Shown: positions 11,773 through 23,130 of the stretch, piece by piece | Numbering within the stretch: the stretch's first letter is position 1 | Layout of the letters: the number at the start of each line of letters is the position of its first letter | Assembly: GCA_947650365.1 (NCBI GenBank) | Contig: OX393551.1 | Span: forward strand, 95,020,697 to 95,084,696 | Length of the DNA: 64,000 bases | Direction of reading: 5' to 3' | Source: Chamaelirium japonicum | Lineage: Eukaryota; Streptophyta; Magnoliopsida; Liliales; Melanthiaceae | The notes under the pieces: generated by a model | Told to the model about the DNA's origin: nothing | Database searches by the model: none | Seen by the model: the letters and a program-made list of their open reading frames with translations, nothing else | Made by a program: the position numbers and the translations under genes

Positions 11773-12288
11773 TCATTGTCGATGATGCATCACCAAAGCC
11801 AAGTAGTATTGCATTCTTTCTTCATGGGCTGTATACTCCCCATTAATCTGTCGAATTATCAATTGGGAGTCGCTATGGACAACGAGACGGTCCACCCCTA
11901 AGGATCTAGCAATCTCCAAACCAGAGATAAGTGCTTCATATTCTGCTTTGTTGTTTGTAGCGTTGAATTCGAGGAGAATAGCCTTTTGGAGGTGATCGAG
12001 CTCGGGCGATATCAAGACTATCCCAATTCCCGAATCGATTGCACATGAAGCTCCATCAGTATAAAGCTTCCATCGAGTTAAAGTATTGGGAGTCTCGGGA
12101 CTATGATTAATGGTTGTAGGAGCAGAGTTGAGCGAAGGTTCATCTTCGTTATCGAGGTGCATTTTGATGTCATCCTTCCATGCAATAGGATCTTCCACGG
12201 GGAAGTCGGCGAGGAAGTCAGCTACAGCTTGCCCTTTGAGCGAAGTGCGAGGCTCGAATTGAATTCCGAGAGCACTCATCTCGATCAC
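11773..12288 (-). pseudogene. Second RNase H (aRNH-type) domain of the Tat fossil
   Basis: The region shows the hallmark blocks YTDGAS, SGIGIVL, NNKAEYEAL and VHSDSQLI in the order expected of an RNase H fold, with the acidic residues of each block visible. A lead-in KGQAVADFLADFP is typical of the linker that precedes this domain in plant Tat elements. In the living family it helps remove RNA during reverse transcription. The region from here to 11,429 corresponds to the linker after RNase H, and the element stops before any integrase. Confidence 0.85.
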
Positions 12289-12419
12289 CTATTTGGTTAT
12301 TCGACTTGCTCGACCAGCCTTGTCTAGGATGTCTTTAAGTGGGTGCTCTGAGATGATGGTAATCGGATGGGAGACAAAATAGGGTTGAAGACGTCGTGAT
12401 GCGGTGAGCAAGGCTAGTA

Positions 12420-13580
12420 TGACCTTCTTAATCTTTGAATATCGTGTTTCTACCAAGGAAAGTGTATGACTAATGTAGTAGACCGGATATTCAATGCCTT
12501 CTTTTCAACTGACCAAGACCACACTGATTGCTTGATCAGTGACGGTAAGATAGAGCCAAAGATCTTCCTTTGGGAGCGGAGTTGTCAAAATAGGAGTACG
12601 CACGAGATAATTTTTGGCATCTTGAAAAGCTTGTTCGCAATTTGTACTCCATCCAAAGGTATCTGCCTTTCGTAACTTGTCGAAGAGCGGTTTTAACTTG
12701 TCGGAAGATTTCAAGATGAATGATTGAGGGCAGCTAATCTTCCAGTGAGGCGTTGAACTTACTTCCGATTGGTAGGCGATGGCATGTCGAGGATAGATCG
12801 AATTTGGTCGGGGTTGGCTTCAATGCCTCTCCTGGTCACAAGGTGACCCAGGAACAGGAATTTACCCGATTAAACATCGAAGGCACATTTGGCTGGGTTG
12901 AGCTTCATGCGGTATTTTCGAAGGATTTGAAACATCTCTGCTAGATCGGAGAAGTGGCTCTCCCGATTGGGACTTTTGGTGAGTAGATCATCGACATAGA
13001 CTTCAGCGTTGCGGCCGATTTATTATTCGAACATCTTCGTGACTAGCCTTTGATAGGTCGATCCAGTATTTTTAAGGCTGAATGGCATTACGTTATAGCA
13101 GTAGAGACCTTGGTCTATCATGAAATATGTCTTCTCTTGATCGTCCGGATGTAGCGGGATTTGATTATACCTAGAGTATCCATCTATGAAAGATAGGAGC
13201 TCGTGGCCAGTAGTGGCGTCAACGAGTCTATCTATCCTTGGCATAGGGAATGGGTCTTTAGGGCAAGCCCTGTTGAGGTTGGTGAAGTTGATGCAGACCC
13301 TGATTTTGCTATTCTTCTTAGGGACAGCGACTATGTTGGAGATCCAAGTAGGGTACTCTACTTCACGAATGAAGCCTGCTGCGAGTAGCTTATTAATCTC
13401 CTCATGAACTGCAGCTTATCGTTCTGGTCAGATTGTGCGTGGTTTTTGTTTGATGAGCTTCACTCCTTCTTTGATTGAATGCCGGTGACAAGCATCCTCC
13501 GAGTTGATCCTGGGCATGTCTTCGAAACGCCAGGCGAAGACGTCAATGTTGGATTGAAGGAAGAATACCATGTCTCGGGC
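12420..13580 (-). pseudogene. Reverse transcriptase and first RNase H of the Tat fossil
   Basis: Reading on the minus strand: an FAWR lead-in near 13,540; the palm region with MPRIDRLVDATTGHELLSF and a YNQIPLHPDDQEKT block (13,023-13,244); the catalytic YVDD at about 12,985-12,998; a thumb/connection part; and the first RNase H lead-in with FGWSTNCEQAFQDAK (12,505-12,714). The order and motifs fit Ty3/gypsy RT of the plant Tat group. The region is broken and is treated as a fossil. Confidence 0.88.
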
Positions 13581-14018
13581 TTCTGCGTCGCTGAGACCGG
13601 TACCGATGAAGGTTTCTCGAGGGAGATCTCCACTGTCGATGTTGATTGGAATGATTTCTTTTATTGAGGGTGAGGTCTCCTATTCGATTGGCGGAGGTTT
13701 GGACAGTGGGATCTCCTTTGGTTGCTATCTTGAAGAAGGACCAGCTTCAATTCTTGGTTGCTTTGGGGGGACAAGATTTATTCGGCGATCTATTTTTGCA
13801 GTTGTCGCTTCGCAAGATCGCCCGATTTGTTGATCTCCTCGGATGCAGACGATACCCTCTCTTGTTGCAAATTTAAGGAGTTGGTGGTAGGAGGAGGATA
13901 TAGCATTGATCTGGTGGAGGAAAGGCCGCCCCAGGATAATTTTGTAACTGGACGTTCCTTCGACAACGACGACTCTTACGGAGACTCGAGTCTCTCGACT
14001 GAGGTCGAGGGTGAATCT

Positions 14019-14414
14019 CTATTCGTCTATTGTTATGCTCTGCTCCCCGTTGAAGTCCGTGATCACCGTCGGGACAACTTCGAGGCTTGTATATTTATGT
14101 CCCAGGCGCTTGAAGTAGTCTAAGAACATAATGATAGAGCTTCCGGTGTCGATGAGGATGCGGTTGATGGTGCTCCCATCGATGAGCTTCAGGACTAGGG
14201 GGTCCCGATATGGAGTATGGACTCCTTGAAGATCAGAGTCGTTGAAGATGATAGATGGCCAAGTTAGGCCTTTGATAGGTTTTTCAATCCAGGTGTCTTC
14301 TTTGTTCGCTGCAGAGCGAACATTGAATATGCGTCGCACTTGCCGATCGACTTCTTTCCCTGTCAGTATTTGATTGTGCAACGCTCTGTGAATACCGAAG
14401 ATGTTAGCACGCAC
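14019..14414 (-). pseudogene. Aspartic protease region of the Tat fossil
   Basis: A 131-residue stretch with the retroviral-type aspartic protease active site DTGSS at residues 89-93, preceded by IFNDSDLQGVHTPYRDPLV, a block common just before the protease in plant Tat elements, and followed by a hydrophobic strand and RLG motif. In the living family it cuts the Gag-Pol polyprotein. Confidence 0.8.
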
Positions 14415-14499
14415 AGCGATAGGTGTTTGATCGGTAGATATTTGGTGGATCCAGCAAGCTTCTTTTCCTTTCGCCGAAGGTCGACGTTGATCTTGTCCA

Positions 14500-16178
14500 C
14501 CTTTGACGAACTCCTAGAGATGGCCTTCTCGTAGCAGATCCTCCAGGTGGTACCTCAGCCGGTAGCATTGATCGGTAGAAGGGCCATGACTGTGATGAAA
14601 ATCGCAGTAGACCGTTTTATCAGCTGTGACCTTGGTATCAGACTGTAAAGGATTCAGCATTCGGAGGAATTCCTGATATTGAATTTGATCGAGAATCTGT
14701 TCGATCGGTAGAGTCAAATCCGTTAATATAGTCTTCTTCGGAGGCGATCTACATCCGTCATTTCTCGGCCGCTTGGGTACAGGGGGGCTACTGCCTTCGC
14801 ATTATGTGCTTTGGCGGTATACTTTAGGGCTTCCCTCTCGATAGGTTGTCGTTTTGTTTCTCGTCCCTTTTGGGCGACCTGATCGTCTTCGACTTTGATC
14901 TACCTCTGAATTCGATCAAACATCGAACCCAGGAAAGGGGGAGGATTGCGGATGAAATCATTATAGATATGTAGATCGAACCAGAGGGCATTTTGGAAGG
15001 CTAACATGATAGGCTCATCATCCAGATATCGTCCTGAGAGAGCGGCGTGCTCATTGCGAAATCTTCATGTGAAACTGTAAAGACTTTCATCTGCTCCCAT
15101 CCTCAATCGGTAGAGGGAATCGAGCTTCTTCTTAGGCTTCAAGTTGAGTTGATAGTGTTGCACGAAGTGGTTTGCCAATACTCCGAACTGGGTGATGGAC
15201 CCAGCCCGAAGGTTATGGTACTAATCGAGAGATGGCTCGTTGAGGCTTCCAGCGAAGGTTCGGCAAAGCATTTTTTTTCTCTTCTTCGTGTGGCATTAGA
15301 GCTTGCTTGAATGCTAGAATATGATGGGTAGGATCCCCTTTGAGGCAATTGAACTTGGGGAGAGTTGGAGTTCTCCATCCCCTCGGAAAGGACGATTGAA
15401 ACAAACTTCATTGGAGAGGTCCAGCAGAAGAGTATCCTTCTCTACGACCATGCCCCCGACCTGGATGCAGATCGTGAGGTACGATCGAGAGGTCTTGTCT
15501 AGGACTTTGAGTGGTTACGGGATGGAGTTGGTGACAAAGATCCATTCCAGCTTTATGTTGGAGTGGGAGGGATAAAGAAGTTCTGCCTTTTGAGGGCACT
15601 CCTTTTATTTGGTGCCTCCCTCGCAAGTTGGGCTTCGACTGTGTCTGCCTGACACAGTTGCGACCTGAAGATGATTGAGAGGACTCATCATCGATACAAT
15701 CCCAGACACTCTGCTTCCATAGAGCCGTAGAGGGGGTTGGGTTACGATGAATCCTCTCATGGGTGTTGGTGCCCATTGACCTTCATGGTTCAGAGTGAAT
15801 CGATTACCTTGGCAGATCAACTCTCTCGGCGAATAAAGGGATGGGGAGAGCAATTCCGGCTTCGGAGGCTGCCTTCTTGAGGGCGTCCCTTTCAGCTGTG
15901 AGGGTGGCATTTTGCTTAGCCAATTGCAACAACTGAAAGTCGATCGCTGAGATTTGGTAGGTAGATGGTGGGTTTTCAGCAGGAGTAGGGGCAGTTTGCC
16001 CTATCGACTGTCGGAGAAGTGGAGCGATCGGTCGATCGATCGATCTTCCGCTCCCTGATCGAACCCCCATTTCGGGGACAGCGAGGGGCTGCCCAAAGTT
16101 GAGCCGTTGACTCATTGAACGAGTCTCTGGATGAGCTTGACGTGTGTTACTTCCCTCTGGATAATCCTGATACTTCAT
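14500..16178 (-). pseudogene. Gag region of the Tat fossil
   Basis: The presumed start is the ATG at 16,178, about 155 bases after the primer site. The N-terminal part (to about 15,804) is polar and proline-rich. The capsid-like part near 15,213-15,404 has a KGDPTHHILAFKQAL block of the type found in plant gypsy Gag. The end (14,514-14,717) holds a Cys/His cluster, YCDFHHSHGPSTDQCYRLR, typical of Tat Gag. Broken in several places. Confidence 0.75.
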
Positions 16179-16333
16179 CCTTACCTTTTAGAGAGCAAAA
16201 GATGCAACAAGATTGTCAGTGTTTTAACGGTTGTTTGCTCAACCGAAGGGGCTGGGAAGTTTGACTATCTAGACCAGTTGCCTGCTCAACTGATCTGATG
16301 TTTGATGTAGAGCGAACTTGTCTTTTTGAACGG

Positions 16334-16354
16334 ATCCCACGGACAGCTCCAAAC
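16334..16354 (-). promoter_or_regulatory. Primer binding site of the Tat fossil
   Basis: Just inside the LTR the minus strand reads TTTGGAGCTGTCCGTGGGA, close to the TTTGGCGCC...GTGGGA primer site common in plant Tat elements. It is a decayed copy; the exact tRNA cannot be fixed. Confidence 0.6.
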
Positions 16355-16751
16355 TGTGGGGGTAAAATCTTTGTGCCAATCCGAAGACTCCGCGCTACCA
16401 GTCAATCAAAGTCGAGTCAAAGATCTTTGATCGATCTACTGAATAGAAGTTAGGTCCGAAGGTTGATGCCTTGGTGACTTTGAGTTAGGATTTTTGATAT
16501 ACAAACAGTAAGAAGATTGACACAAGGTATGATCTCGGAGTTCAGCCGAAGCCTATGTCTCCGTGCTATAGGGAGCAACCCGAATTCACTAACTTTCCAT
16601 TAGAAGTGACCTCGACAGGCCGAGTGTCACTGATCTCTTTGAAAAGGAGATTGAAAGTAAAGGAATATCGAAGTCAGAGCTCTGGGTTCTAGTTTCAGGA
16701 AATCAGTTCTCAGAGTTTGGTTCTGGATTTTTTTACATTTGAAGGTCCTGC

Positions 16752-16760
16752 TATTTATAG
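16752..16760 (-). promoter_or_regulatory. TATA box in the Tat LTR
   Basis: CTATAAATAG on the minus strand lies downstream of the tandem repeat and about 400 bases before the LTR end, fitting a U3 promoter. Confidence 0.6.
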
Positions 16761-16822
16761 AAAAACTCTGGGAGGAAATCCGGGGCAAATGGTGGTTTTT
16801 TCCTTTGTATCCGGGGAATTCC

Positions 16823-17015
16823 CAGGCAGGGTTGGCGGGTCCCACGGTAGGCTCTATGGACCCCCCAGGCAGAGCTGGTGGGTCCCACGGCGGTCTTCAT
16901 GGACCCCCCAGGTACGGCTGGTGGGTCCCACGGTAGCCTCTGTGGACCCCCTAGGAAGGGCTGGTGGGTCCCATGACGGTTGCTGTAGGCCCCCCAGGCA
17001 GGGCTAGTGGGTCCC
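16823..17015. repeat. 43-bp GC-rich tandem repeat in the LTR U3
   Basis: The CAGG/CTAGG start of each unit lies at 16,823, 16,866, 16,909, 16,952 and 16,995, an even 43-bp spacing, giving about four and a half units. Each contains GGTGGGTCCCA and GGACCCCC. It lies upstream of the TATA box, where such repeats often act as promoter modules in LTRs. Open frames across it are by-products of the period. Confidence 0.85.
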
Positions 17016-17053
17016 GCAGTCTCTGGGGCTTTTTGCCAAAATTTGCACCCACA

Positions 17054-17440
17054 GGCACTATTATTTATCTCTACGTTCTCCCACTCCGTTTAAACAATTG
17101 ACTAATTATTTAATTATTTAAAAATAAAATAATAATTAAAGAAATAACTAATAAAATAAATTAATAAATTAACAATATAATTAAATTATTATTTCTTTAT
17201 TTAATAATTTAAATAATTAAATAATTACCTAATTTAATTATTTAATAATAAATAAATAAAATAATAAATTTAATTAAATAATTAGATAATTAAATAATTA
17301 AATAAATTTATTATTTTACTAAAAACTTATTTATTAAATTAATTAAATTATTTAATAATTTAATAAAATTTTAATTTAATTTAAAAAATTATAGTTGCAT
17401 TAATATGGTAATCATAATAACGTTGAGATGATACTATTGA
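17054..17440 (+). repeat. AT block tail with MITE-like right end
   Basis: After a short pyrimidine-rich stretch the sequence is AT-rich and ends with a MITE-like right end (AACGTTGAGATGATAC). It matches the last third of the long AT blocks at 35,380, 40,803 and 55,230, in the same orientation. This means the right flank of the Tat fossil is not the direct partner of its left flank. Confidence 0.65.
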
Positions 17441-19467
17441 GAAGAGGAGTTTTCGAATTTAGGTTCCTTCTTACTTCATTCCTATACTCGTGGCCAATGG
17501 ACTAGAGCCTGACTTCTTCTTACTTAGGGCCTAAGCAATCTATGCGAAACCCTAATCCATAAGAGAGATCCGATGGTGAACAACTATCTGATAATTAGAA
17601 AAAGAAGAAGAGAGAAGAGAGAAGAAGTCAATCTCTAGTCCATTCGCCACAGGTATAGGTGTGAAGTAAGAAGGATGGTTATCCACCGTTGGATCTCTCC
17701 CATGGATTAAGGTTTCCTATAGATTGCTTAGGCCCTAAGTAAGCTTACCCTATAAATAATATATTATCCCTATAGGGTGGAGCACGTTTGACGACTCTTT
17801 TTTTCTCCCATCTCACAACACGTTATCAGCACGAACATATCGAGCCCAACCGACCAGTCACAAGAAAACGGAAAGAGAAACGAAGATAAAAGAGAAAGAA
17901 GAAGAGAGAAGAGAATGGATAGATAAATAAATAGAGAAGAGAAAAGAAGTCCTGCTTTAGTTCATTGGCCATGTGTATTGGTGCAAAGTAAGAAGAAATC
18001 TAAATTCCGAAACTCCATAGAAAAGAGAGAAGAAGAGAGAAGATAAAAAAGAGATAAATAAAGAGAGAAGAGAGAAGAAGTCCTGCTCCAGTCCTTTGGC
18101 CATGGGTATATGTGTGAAGTAAAAAGGAATCTAAATTCCAAATCTTCACAAAAAAAAGAGAAGAAGAGAGATTAAATATGGAGCAGGACTAAAAATAATA
18201 TTAGTTAAATAATCTCTCCCATTCAGTACGAACTTGTCGAGCCCAACCGATTAGTCACAAGAAAACGGAGAGAGAAATGAAGATAGTAGAGAGAGAAAAA
18301 GAGAGAAGAGAACAGAAAGACAAACGAAGAGAGAAGAGAGAAGAAGTCCTGCTCCAATACATTTGCCACGGGTATAGGTGTGAAGTAAGAAGGAATCTAA
18401 ATTCCAAAACTCCAGTTCTCAATAATATAATTAAATCTTTTCGTTCTCTTCTCTCTTCTTCTCTCTCTTTTGTCTTCTCTTCTCTCTTTATTTTCTTGTG
18501 ATTGGTCAGCTGGGCTCGATATGTTCGTACTGATAACGTGTTGTGAGATGGGAGAAAGAGAGAAAAGAACAGTGAGATAAACGAGGATAGAAGCGAGAAT
18601 AAGTCTTGCTTTTGCCCTAAGTAATGTCCCATGGATTAGGGTTTACCGTAGATTGCTTAGGCCCTAAGTAATCTTACCCAATAAATAATATACCTGTGAC
18701 CTCTCCAGTCTATTGGCCACGGGTATAGGTGTGAAGTAAGAAGGAGTGTAAATTCCAAACTCTACTTCTTAATATTTATACGAACCCTTTAGGGTGAGGT
18801 ATATTTGATAGCTCTCTCTTTCTCCCATCTCACAACACGTTATCAGCACGAACATGTCGAGCCGAGCTGATCAGTTATAAGAAAACAGAGAAAGAAACGA
18901 AGACAGAAGTGGAGTTTTGGAATTTATCTTCTTTCTTACTTCACACCTATGCTCGTGGCCAATGGACTGGAGCAGGACTTATTCTCTTTTTTTTCTTCGT
19001 TTATCTCTCCGTTCTCTTCTCTATTCTTCTCTTTCTTCTGTTTTTATTTCTCTCTCCGTTTTCTTGTGACTGGTAGGCTGGGCTTGATATGTTCGTGCTG
19101 ATAACATGTTGTGTGATTAAAAAAGTATAATAAATGAAGAGATGGTAGAGATCTGATAGGTCTTATAAATATTAAGAAGTAAAGTTTTGGAATTTAGCTT
19201 CCTTCTTACTTCATACTTATACCCGTGGCCATTGGATTAGAGTAGGAGTTCTTCTCTCTTCGTTTATCTCTCCGTTTTTTTCTTTTTTTTTAAAGAATAT
19301 ACGACCCCTTTAGGGTGGGGCACGTTTGACGGCTCTCTCTTTCTCCTATCTCACAACACGTTATTAGTACGAACATATCGAAGAGAGAAGAGAATAGAAG
19401 TTATGTAATCAATTAAAAATTTATTTAATTAGATTCTATGGGGTTCGACATATTCTTGCTGATAATG
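17441..19467. repeat. E/CT/P array between the Tat fossil and an L pair
   Basis: It holds a shortened palindrome centre (17,560-17,700, GGTTATCCACCG), plus P modules near 17,825, 18,845 and 19,360, and minus ones near 18,525 and 19,095. From about 18,700 on it matches the inverse of about 52,670-53,450: compare the AGAGATGGTAGAGATC patch near 19,140 with its complement near 52,985. Confidence 0.75.
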
Positions 19468-19635
19468 TATTGTGAGATGAGAGAAAGAGAGAGCCGTTAA
19501 ACGTGCCCCATCCTAAAAGGGTCGTATATTATTTATAGGGTAATCTTACTTAAGGCCTAAGCAATCTATAAAAAAGCCTAATCCATAGGAGAGATTTGAT
19601 GGTAGACAGTCATCCGATCGAACGATCTCATAACA
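19468..19635 (-). repeat. 168-bp LTR-like module, copy 2
   Basis: Exactly 168 bp from TATTGTGAGAT at 19,468 to the complement of TGTTATGAGAT ending at 19,635, with a minus P module adjoining at 19,467 downward. It faces copy 3 head to head across an AT-rich spacer. Its inverted counterpart in the second half of the window is 52,497-52,662. Confidence 0.6.
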
Positions 19636-20174
19636 GTTGTAATGTTTTAAATTTTTTTTTTAAAAAATAATAATTATTTTTAAAGCAAAAAATTTGTTTA
19701 TTTAAAAAAATTATTTTACTAAAAACTTAATTTATAAATTTTTTAAATTATTAAATAATTTAAACGAAGATAAATAAGAGAGAAGAGAGAAAAAGTCATG
19801 CACCAGTTCATTAGCCACGGGTATAAGTTTGAAGTAAAAAGGAATCTAAATTCTAAAGCTCCACTTCTCAATAGTATCATCTCAACATTACTATGATTAT
19901 CATAGTAAATTCTCTTCTCTCTTCATTTTAATTAAACAATTATTTTAATTAAAAAAATTATAGTAACAACACTCCACTTAATTATCATAGTAATAAAATA
20001 AAGTGAGAAGAGAGAAGATAATTAAATATTTATTTCATTATTTAATTATTTAACTTTTTAATTTATTAAATTAATTAAATAATAGGAAGTAAAGAAAGAA
20101 GATGAGGCACACTCAAATTTTTTGCTTTAAAAGTATTTTACATATTTCTTTAAAACATTATAAAACATTAAAAC
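19636..20174. repeat. AT spacer between head-to-head L modules
   Basis: It holds an AT-block edge, an E module near 19,800-19,870, a left MITE-like end with inner part (about 19,870-19,970) and another AT-block edge running into copy 3. The same order, inverted, fills 51,952-52,496. Confidence 0.65.
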
Positions 20175-20342
20175 TATTGTGAGATCGTTCGATCGGATGG
20201 CTGTCCACCATCGGACCTTTCCCATAGATTACGGTTTCTCGTAGATTGCTTAGGCCCTAAGTAAGCTTACCCTATAAATAATATACGATACCATTAGGGT
20301 GGGGCACGCTTGACGACCCTCTTTTTCTCCCATCTTACAACA
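20175..20342 (+). repeat. 168-bp LTR-like module, copy 3
   Basis: It runs from TATTGTGAGAT (20,175) to ATCTTACAACA (ending 20,342), again 168 bp. A telobox-like variant (TTACGGTTT), TAGGCCCTAAG, GTAAGCTTAC, TATAAATA at 20,273-20,280 and a pyrimidine run occur in that order, and a plus P module (TGTTATCAGCACGA) follows at once. Confidence 0.62.
20273..20280 (+). promoter_or_regulatory. TATA-like box of an L module (representative)
   Basis: TATAAATA, followed by ATATACGA, lies about 70 bases before the primer-site-like motif. The box is kept in nearly every L-derived module of the window. That spacing would leave a short R-U5, as in TRIM elements. Activity is unproven. Confidence 0.45.
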
Positions 20343-22780
20343 TGTTATCAGCACGAACATATCGAGCCCAGCCGACCAGTCGCAAAAAAACCGAGAGAGA
20401 AACAAATATAGAAGGGAGAGAAGAAGAGAGAATAGAATGGAGAGATAAACAAAGATAGAAAAGAGAAGAAGTCCCGCTCCAGTCCATTAGCCATGGGTAT
20501 AAGTTTGAAGTAAGAAGAAATCTAAATTTAAAAACTGTACTTTTGTCTTTGTTTCTCTCTCCGTTTTCTTGCGACTGGTCAGCTAGGCTCGATATGTTCG
20601 TGCTGATAACATGTTATGAGATGGGAGAAAGAGAGAAGAGAATGAAGAGATAAACGAAGAGAGAAGAGAGAAAAATTCCTACTCTCTCTAGTTTAGAATA
20701 ATTTTTTATCTCTTTTCTATCAATACTTATTTATTTTATTTTATGCTATAAGAGAAAGAGAGAGAAACAAAGAAAATAGGGAGAGAAATGGGGAGAGAAA
20801 CAAAAGATAACATGTTATAAGATGGGAGAAAGAGAGAGCCGTCAAACGTGCCCTACCCTAAAGGGGTCGTATATTATTTATAGGGTAAGTGTTGTGAGAC
20901 GGGAGAAAGAGAGAGCCGTTAAATATGCCCTACCTTAAAGGGGTCGAATATTATTTATAGGATAAGCTTACTTAGGGCCTACGTAATCTATGGAAAACCC
21001 TAATCCATAGGAGAAGAGAGAAGAGAATGAAGAAATTTAATTTATTATTGAGAAGTGGAGTTTTGGAATTTAGATTCCTTCTTAATTAAACTAGATATGT
21101 TATCAGCACGAACATATCGAGCCCAGCCGACCAGTCGTAAGAAAACGGAGAAAGAAAGGTAGACAGAAATAGAGTTTTGGAATTTAGATTCCATCTTACT
21201 TTACACCTATACCCATGACCAATGGACTGGAGCATGACTTCTTCTCTCTTCATTTTTCTCTTCATTATCTTCTCTCTTCTTATCTCTCTTCTGTCTTCGT
21301 TTCTCTCTCTATTTTCTTGTGACTAGTCGGCTGGGATCGACATGTTCGTGCTGATAACGTGTTATGATATGGGAGAAAGAGATAGAGCCGTCAAACATGC
21401 CCTACCCTAAAAGGGTCATGTATTATTTATAGGGTATGCTTACTTAGGGCCTAAGCAATCTATGGGAAATCCTAAACCATAGGAGAAGAGAGAAGAGAAT
21501 AGAGATATTTAATTATATTATTGAGAAGTGGAGTTTTGGAATTCAGATTCCTTCTTACTTCAAACCTATACCCATGGCCAATGTACTGGAGCAGGACTTC
21601 TTCTCTCTTCGTTTATCTTTCTGTTCTCTTCTCTATTGTTCTCTCTCTTTTGTCTTTGTTTCTTTCTCTATTTTTTTGTGACAGGTCGGCTGGGCTCGAC
21701 ATGTTCGTATAGATAACGTGTTGTGAGATGGGAGCCGTTAAACATGCCCAACCATAAAGGGGTCGTATAAATATTGAGAAGTGGTGTTTTAGAATTTAGA
21801 TTCTTTCTTACCTCAAATCTATACCCGTGGCCAATGGACTGGAGCAAGACTTCTTCTCTCTTCTATCTTCGTTTATCTCTCCGTTCTTTTCTTTCTTCTT
21901 ATCACTCTTCTGTCTTTGTTTTTCTCTCTGTTTTCTTGTGACTGGTCGGTTGGGCTCGACATGTTCGTACTGATAACGTATTATGAGATGGGACAAAGAG
22001 AGAGTCGTCAAACATGCCCCATCCTAAAGGGGTCATATATTATTTATAGGGTAAGCTTAATTAGGGCCTAAGTAATTTATAGGAAACTTTAATCCATGGG
22101 AGAAAAGAAATGAGAGAATTAATTATATTATTGGGAAATTGAGTTTTGGAATTTAGTATCTTTTTACTTCATACCTATACCCGTGCCGAATGGACTGAAG
22201 CAGGACTTCTTCTTTCTTCTCTCTTCGTTTATCTCTCTGTTCTATTCTCACTTGTCATAACATATTATCAGCACGAATATGTCGAGCCCAGCCGACCAGT
22301 CATAAGAAAACAGAGAGAGAAACAAAGACAGAAGTGAGAGAAAAAAAGAGAAGAGAACGGAGAAATAAACAAAGAGAGAAAAGAGAAGAAGTCCTGCTCT
22401 AGTCCATTGGCCACGGGTATAGGTGTGAAGTAAGAATGAATCTAAATTCCGAAACTCTATAGAAGAGAGTGAAGAAGAGAGAAGAGAACGGAGAGATAAA
22501 TAAAGTAAGAACAGAGAAGAAGTCCTACTCCAATCCATTAGCCACGGGTATAGGTGTGAAGTAAGAAGGAATCTAAATTCTAAAACTCCATTTCTATCTT
22601 CGTTTCTCTCTTCGTTTTCTTATGACTGGTCGACTGGGCTCTATATTTACGTGCTCATAACGTGTTATAAGATAGGAGAAAGAGAGAGCTATCAAACTGC
22701 CCCTCCCTAAAGGGTCGTATATTATTTTTAGGGTAAGCTTACTTAGGGCCAAAGAAATCTATGGGAAGCCCAAATCCATG
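20343..22780. repeat. E/CT/P array
   Basis: P modules read minus near 20,600, 20,810, 21,345, 21,705, 21,975 and 22,650, and plus near 21,100 and 22,265. It is an inverted copy of about 49,346-51,783. A special landmark at 20,690-20,815 (contains AATAAGTATTGATAG in complement) occurs only here and at 51,325-51,455. Confidence 0.78.
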
Positions 22781-23130
22781 GGAGAGATCCGATGGTGGAT
22801 AGCTATCCTTCTTACTGCACACCTAAACCCGTGGTCAATGGACTTAAGCAGGACTTCTTATCATTTCTCTCTTCGTTTATCTCTTTGTTCTCTTCTCTCT
22901 TCTTCTCTCTCTGCTGTCTTTGTTTCTCTTTTCATTTTCTTGTGACTGGTCGATTGGGCACGACATGTTCATGCTGATAACGTATTGTGAGATGGGAGAA
23001 AAAGAAAGAAGAGAATGGAGAGATAAACGAAGAAAGAAGAGAGAAGAAGTCTTGCTCCATTCTATTGGCCACGGGTATAAGTGTGAAGTAAGAAGGATGA
23101 CTGTCCACCGTAAGAAGGATGACTGTCCAC
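22781..23130. repeat. Palindrome centre 2
   Basis: GATCCGATGGTGGATAGC on the left and GACTGTCCACCGTCGGATC on the right are inverted copies facing each other across about 300 bp of E, CT, minus P and GA sequence. The right half has a 22-base direct duplication at 23,088-23,131. The large inverted arms of the first half of the window meet near this centre. Confidence 0.75.

Larger units (their letters stand above)
11429..17053 (-). mobile_element. Ty3/gypsy Tat-lineage retrotransposon fossil, truncated
   Basis: A 5.6-kb GC-richer island reading on the minus strand: LTR, primer site, Gag, protease, reverse transcriptase with RNase H, and a second RNase H. The second RNase H after the RT/RNase H unit is typical of plant Tat elements. 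Integrase and the other LTR are absent, so it is about half the usual length. It is broken, with roughly ten breaks across the coding part. Age cannot be set from one LTR; the many breaks point to an old, inactive copy. It interrupts palindrome centre 1, and the related centre at 49,290 lacks it, so it arrived or was joined there after those duplications, or was lost from the other copy. Confidence 0.9.
16355..17053 (-). repeat. Long terminal repeat of the Tat fossil
   Basis: 699 bp bounded on the minus strand by TGTGGG at the start and CCCACA at the end, a perfect 6-base inverted repeat, next to the primer site. In minus order it contains a GC-rich tandem repeat, a TATAAATAG box (about 16,752-16,760) and a leader. 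It is the only LTR of the element in the window. Confidence 0.8.

Noticed and set aside
12103-14123. Plus-strand open frames across the Tat fossil, such as 13,758-14,123
   Set aside because: They lie opposite the RT, RNase H and protease frames, which carry the recognisable motifs on the minus strand.
16717-17007. Plus-strand open frame rich in Gly, Pro and Trp
   Set aside because: It is a translation of the 43-bp tandem repeat in the LTR.
17054-17440. Second LTR of the Tat fossil to the right of 17,053
   Set aside because: The LTR ends at the TGTGGG tip and the sequence beyond it is AT block shared with 35-56 kb; nothing LTR-like follows.
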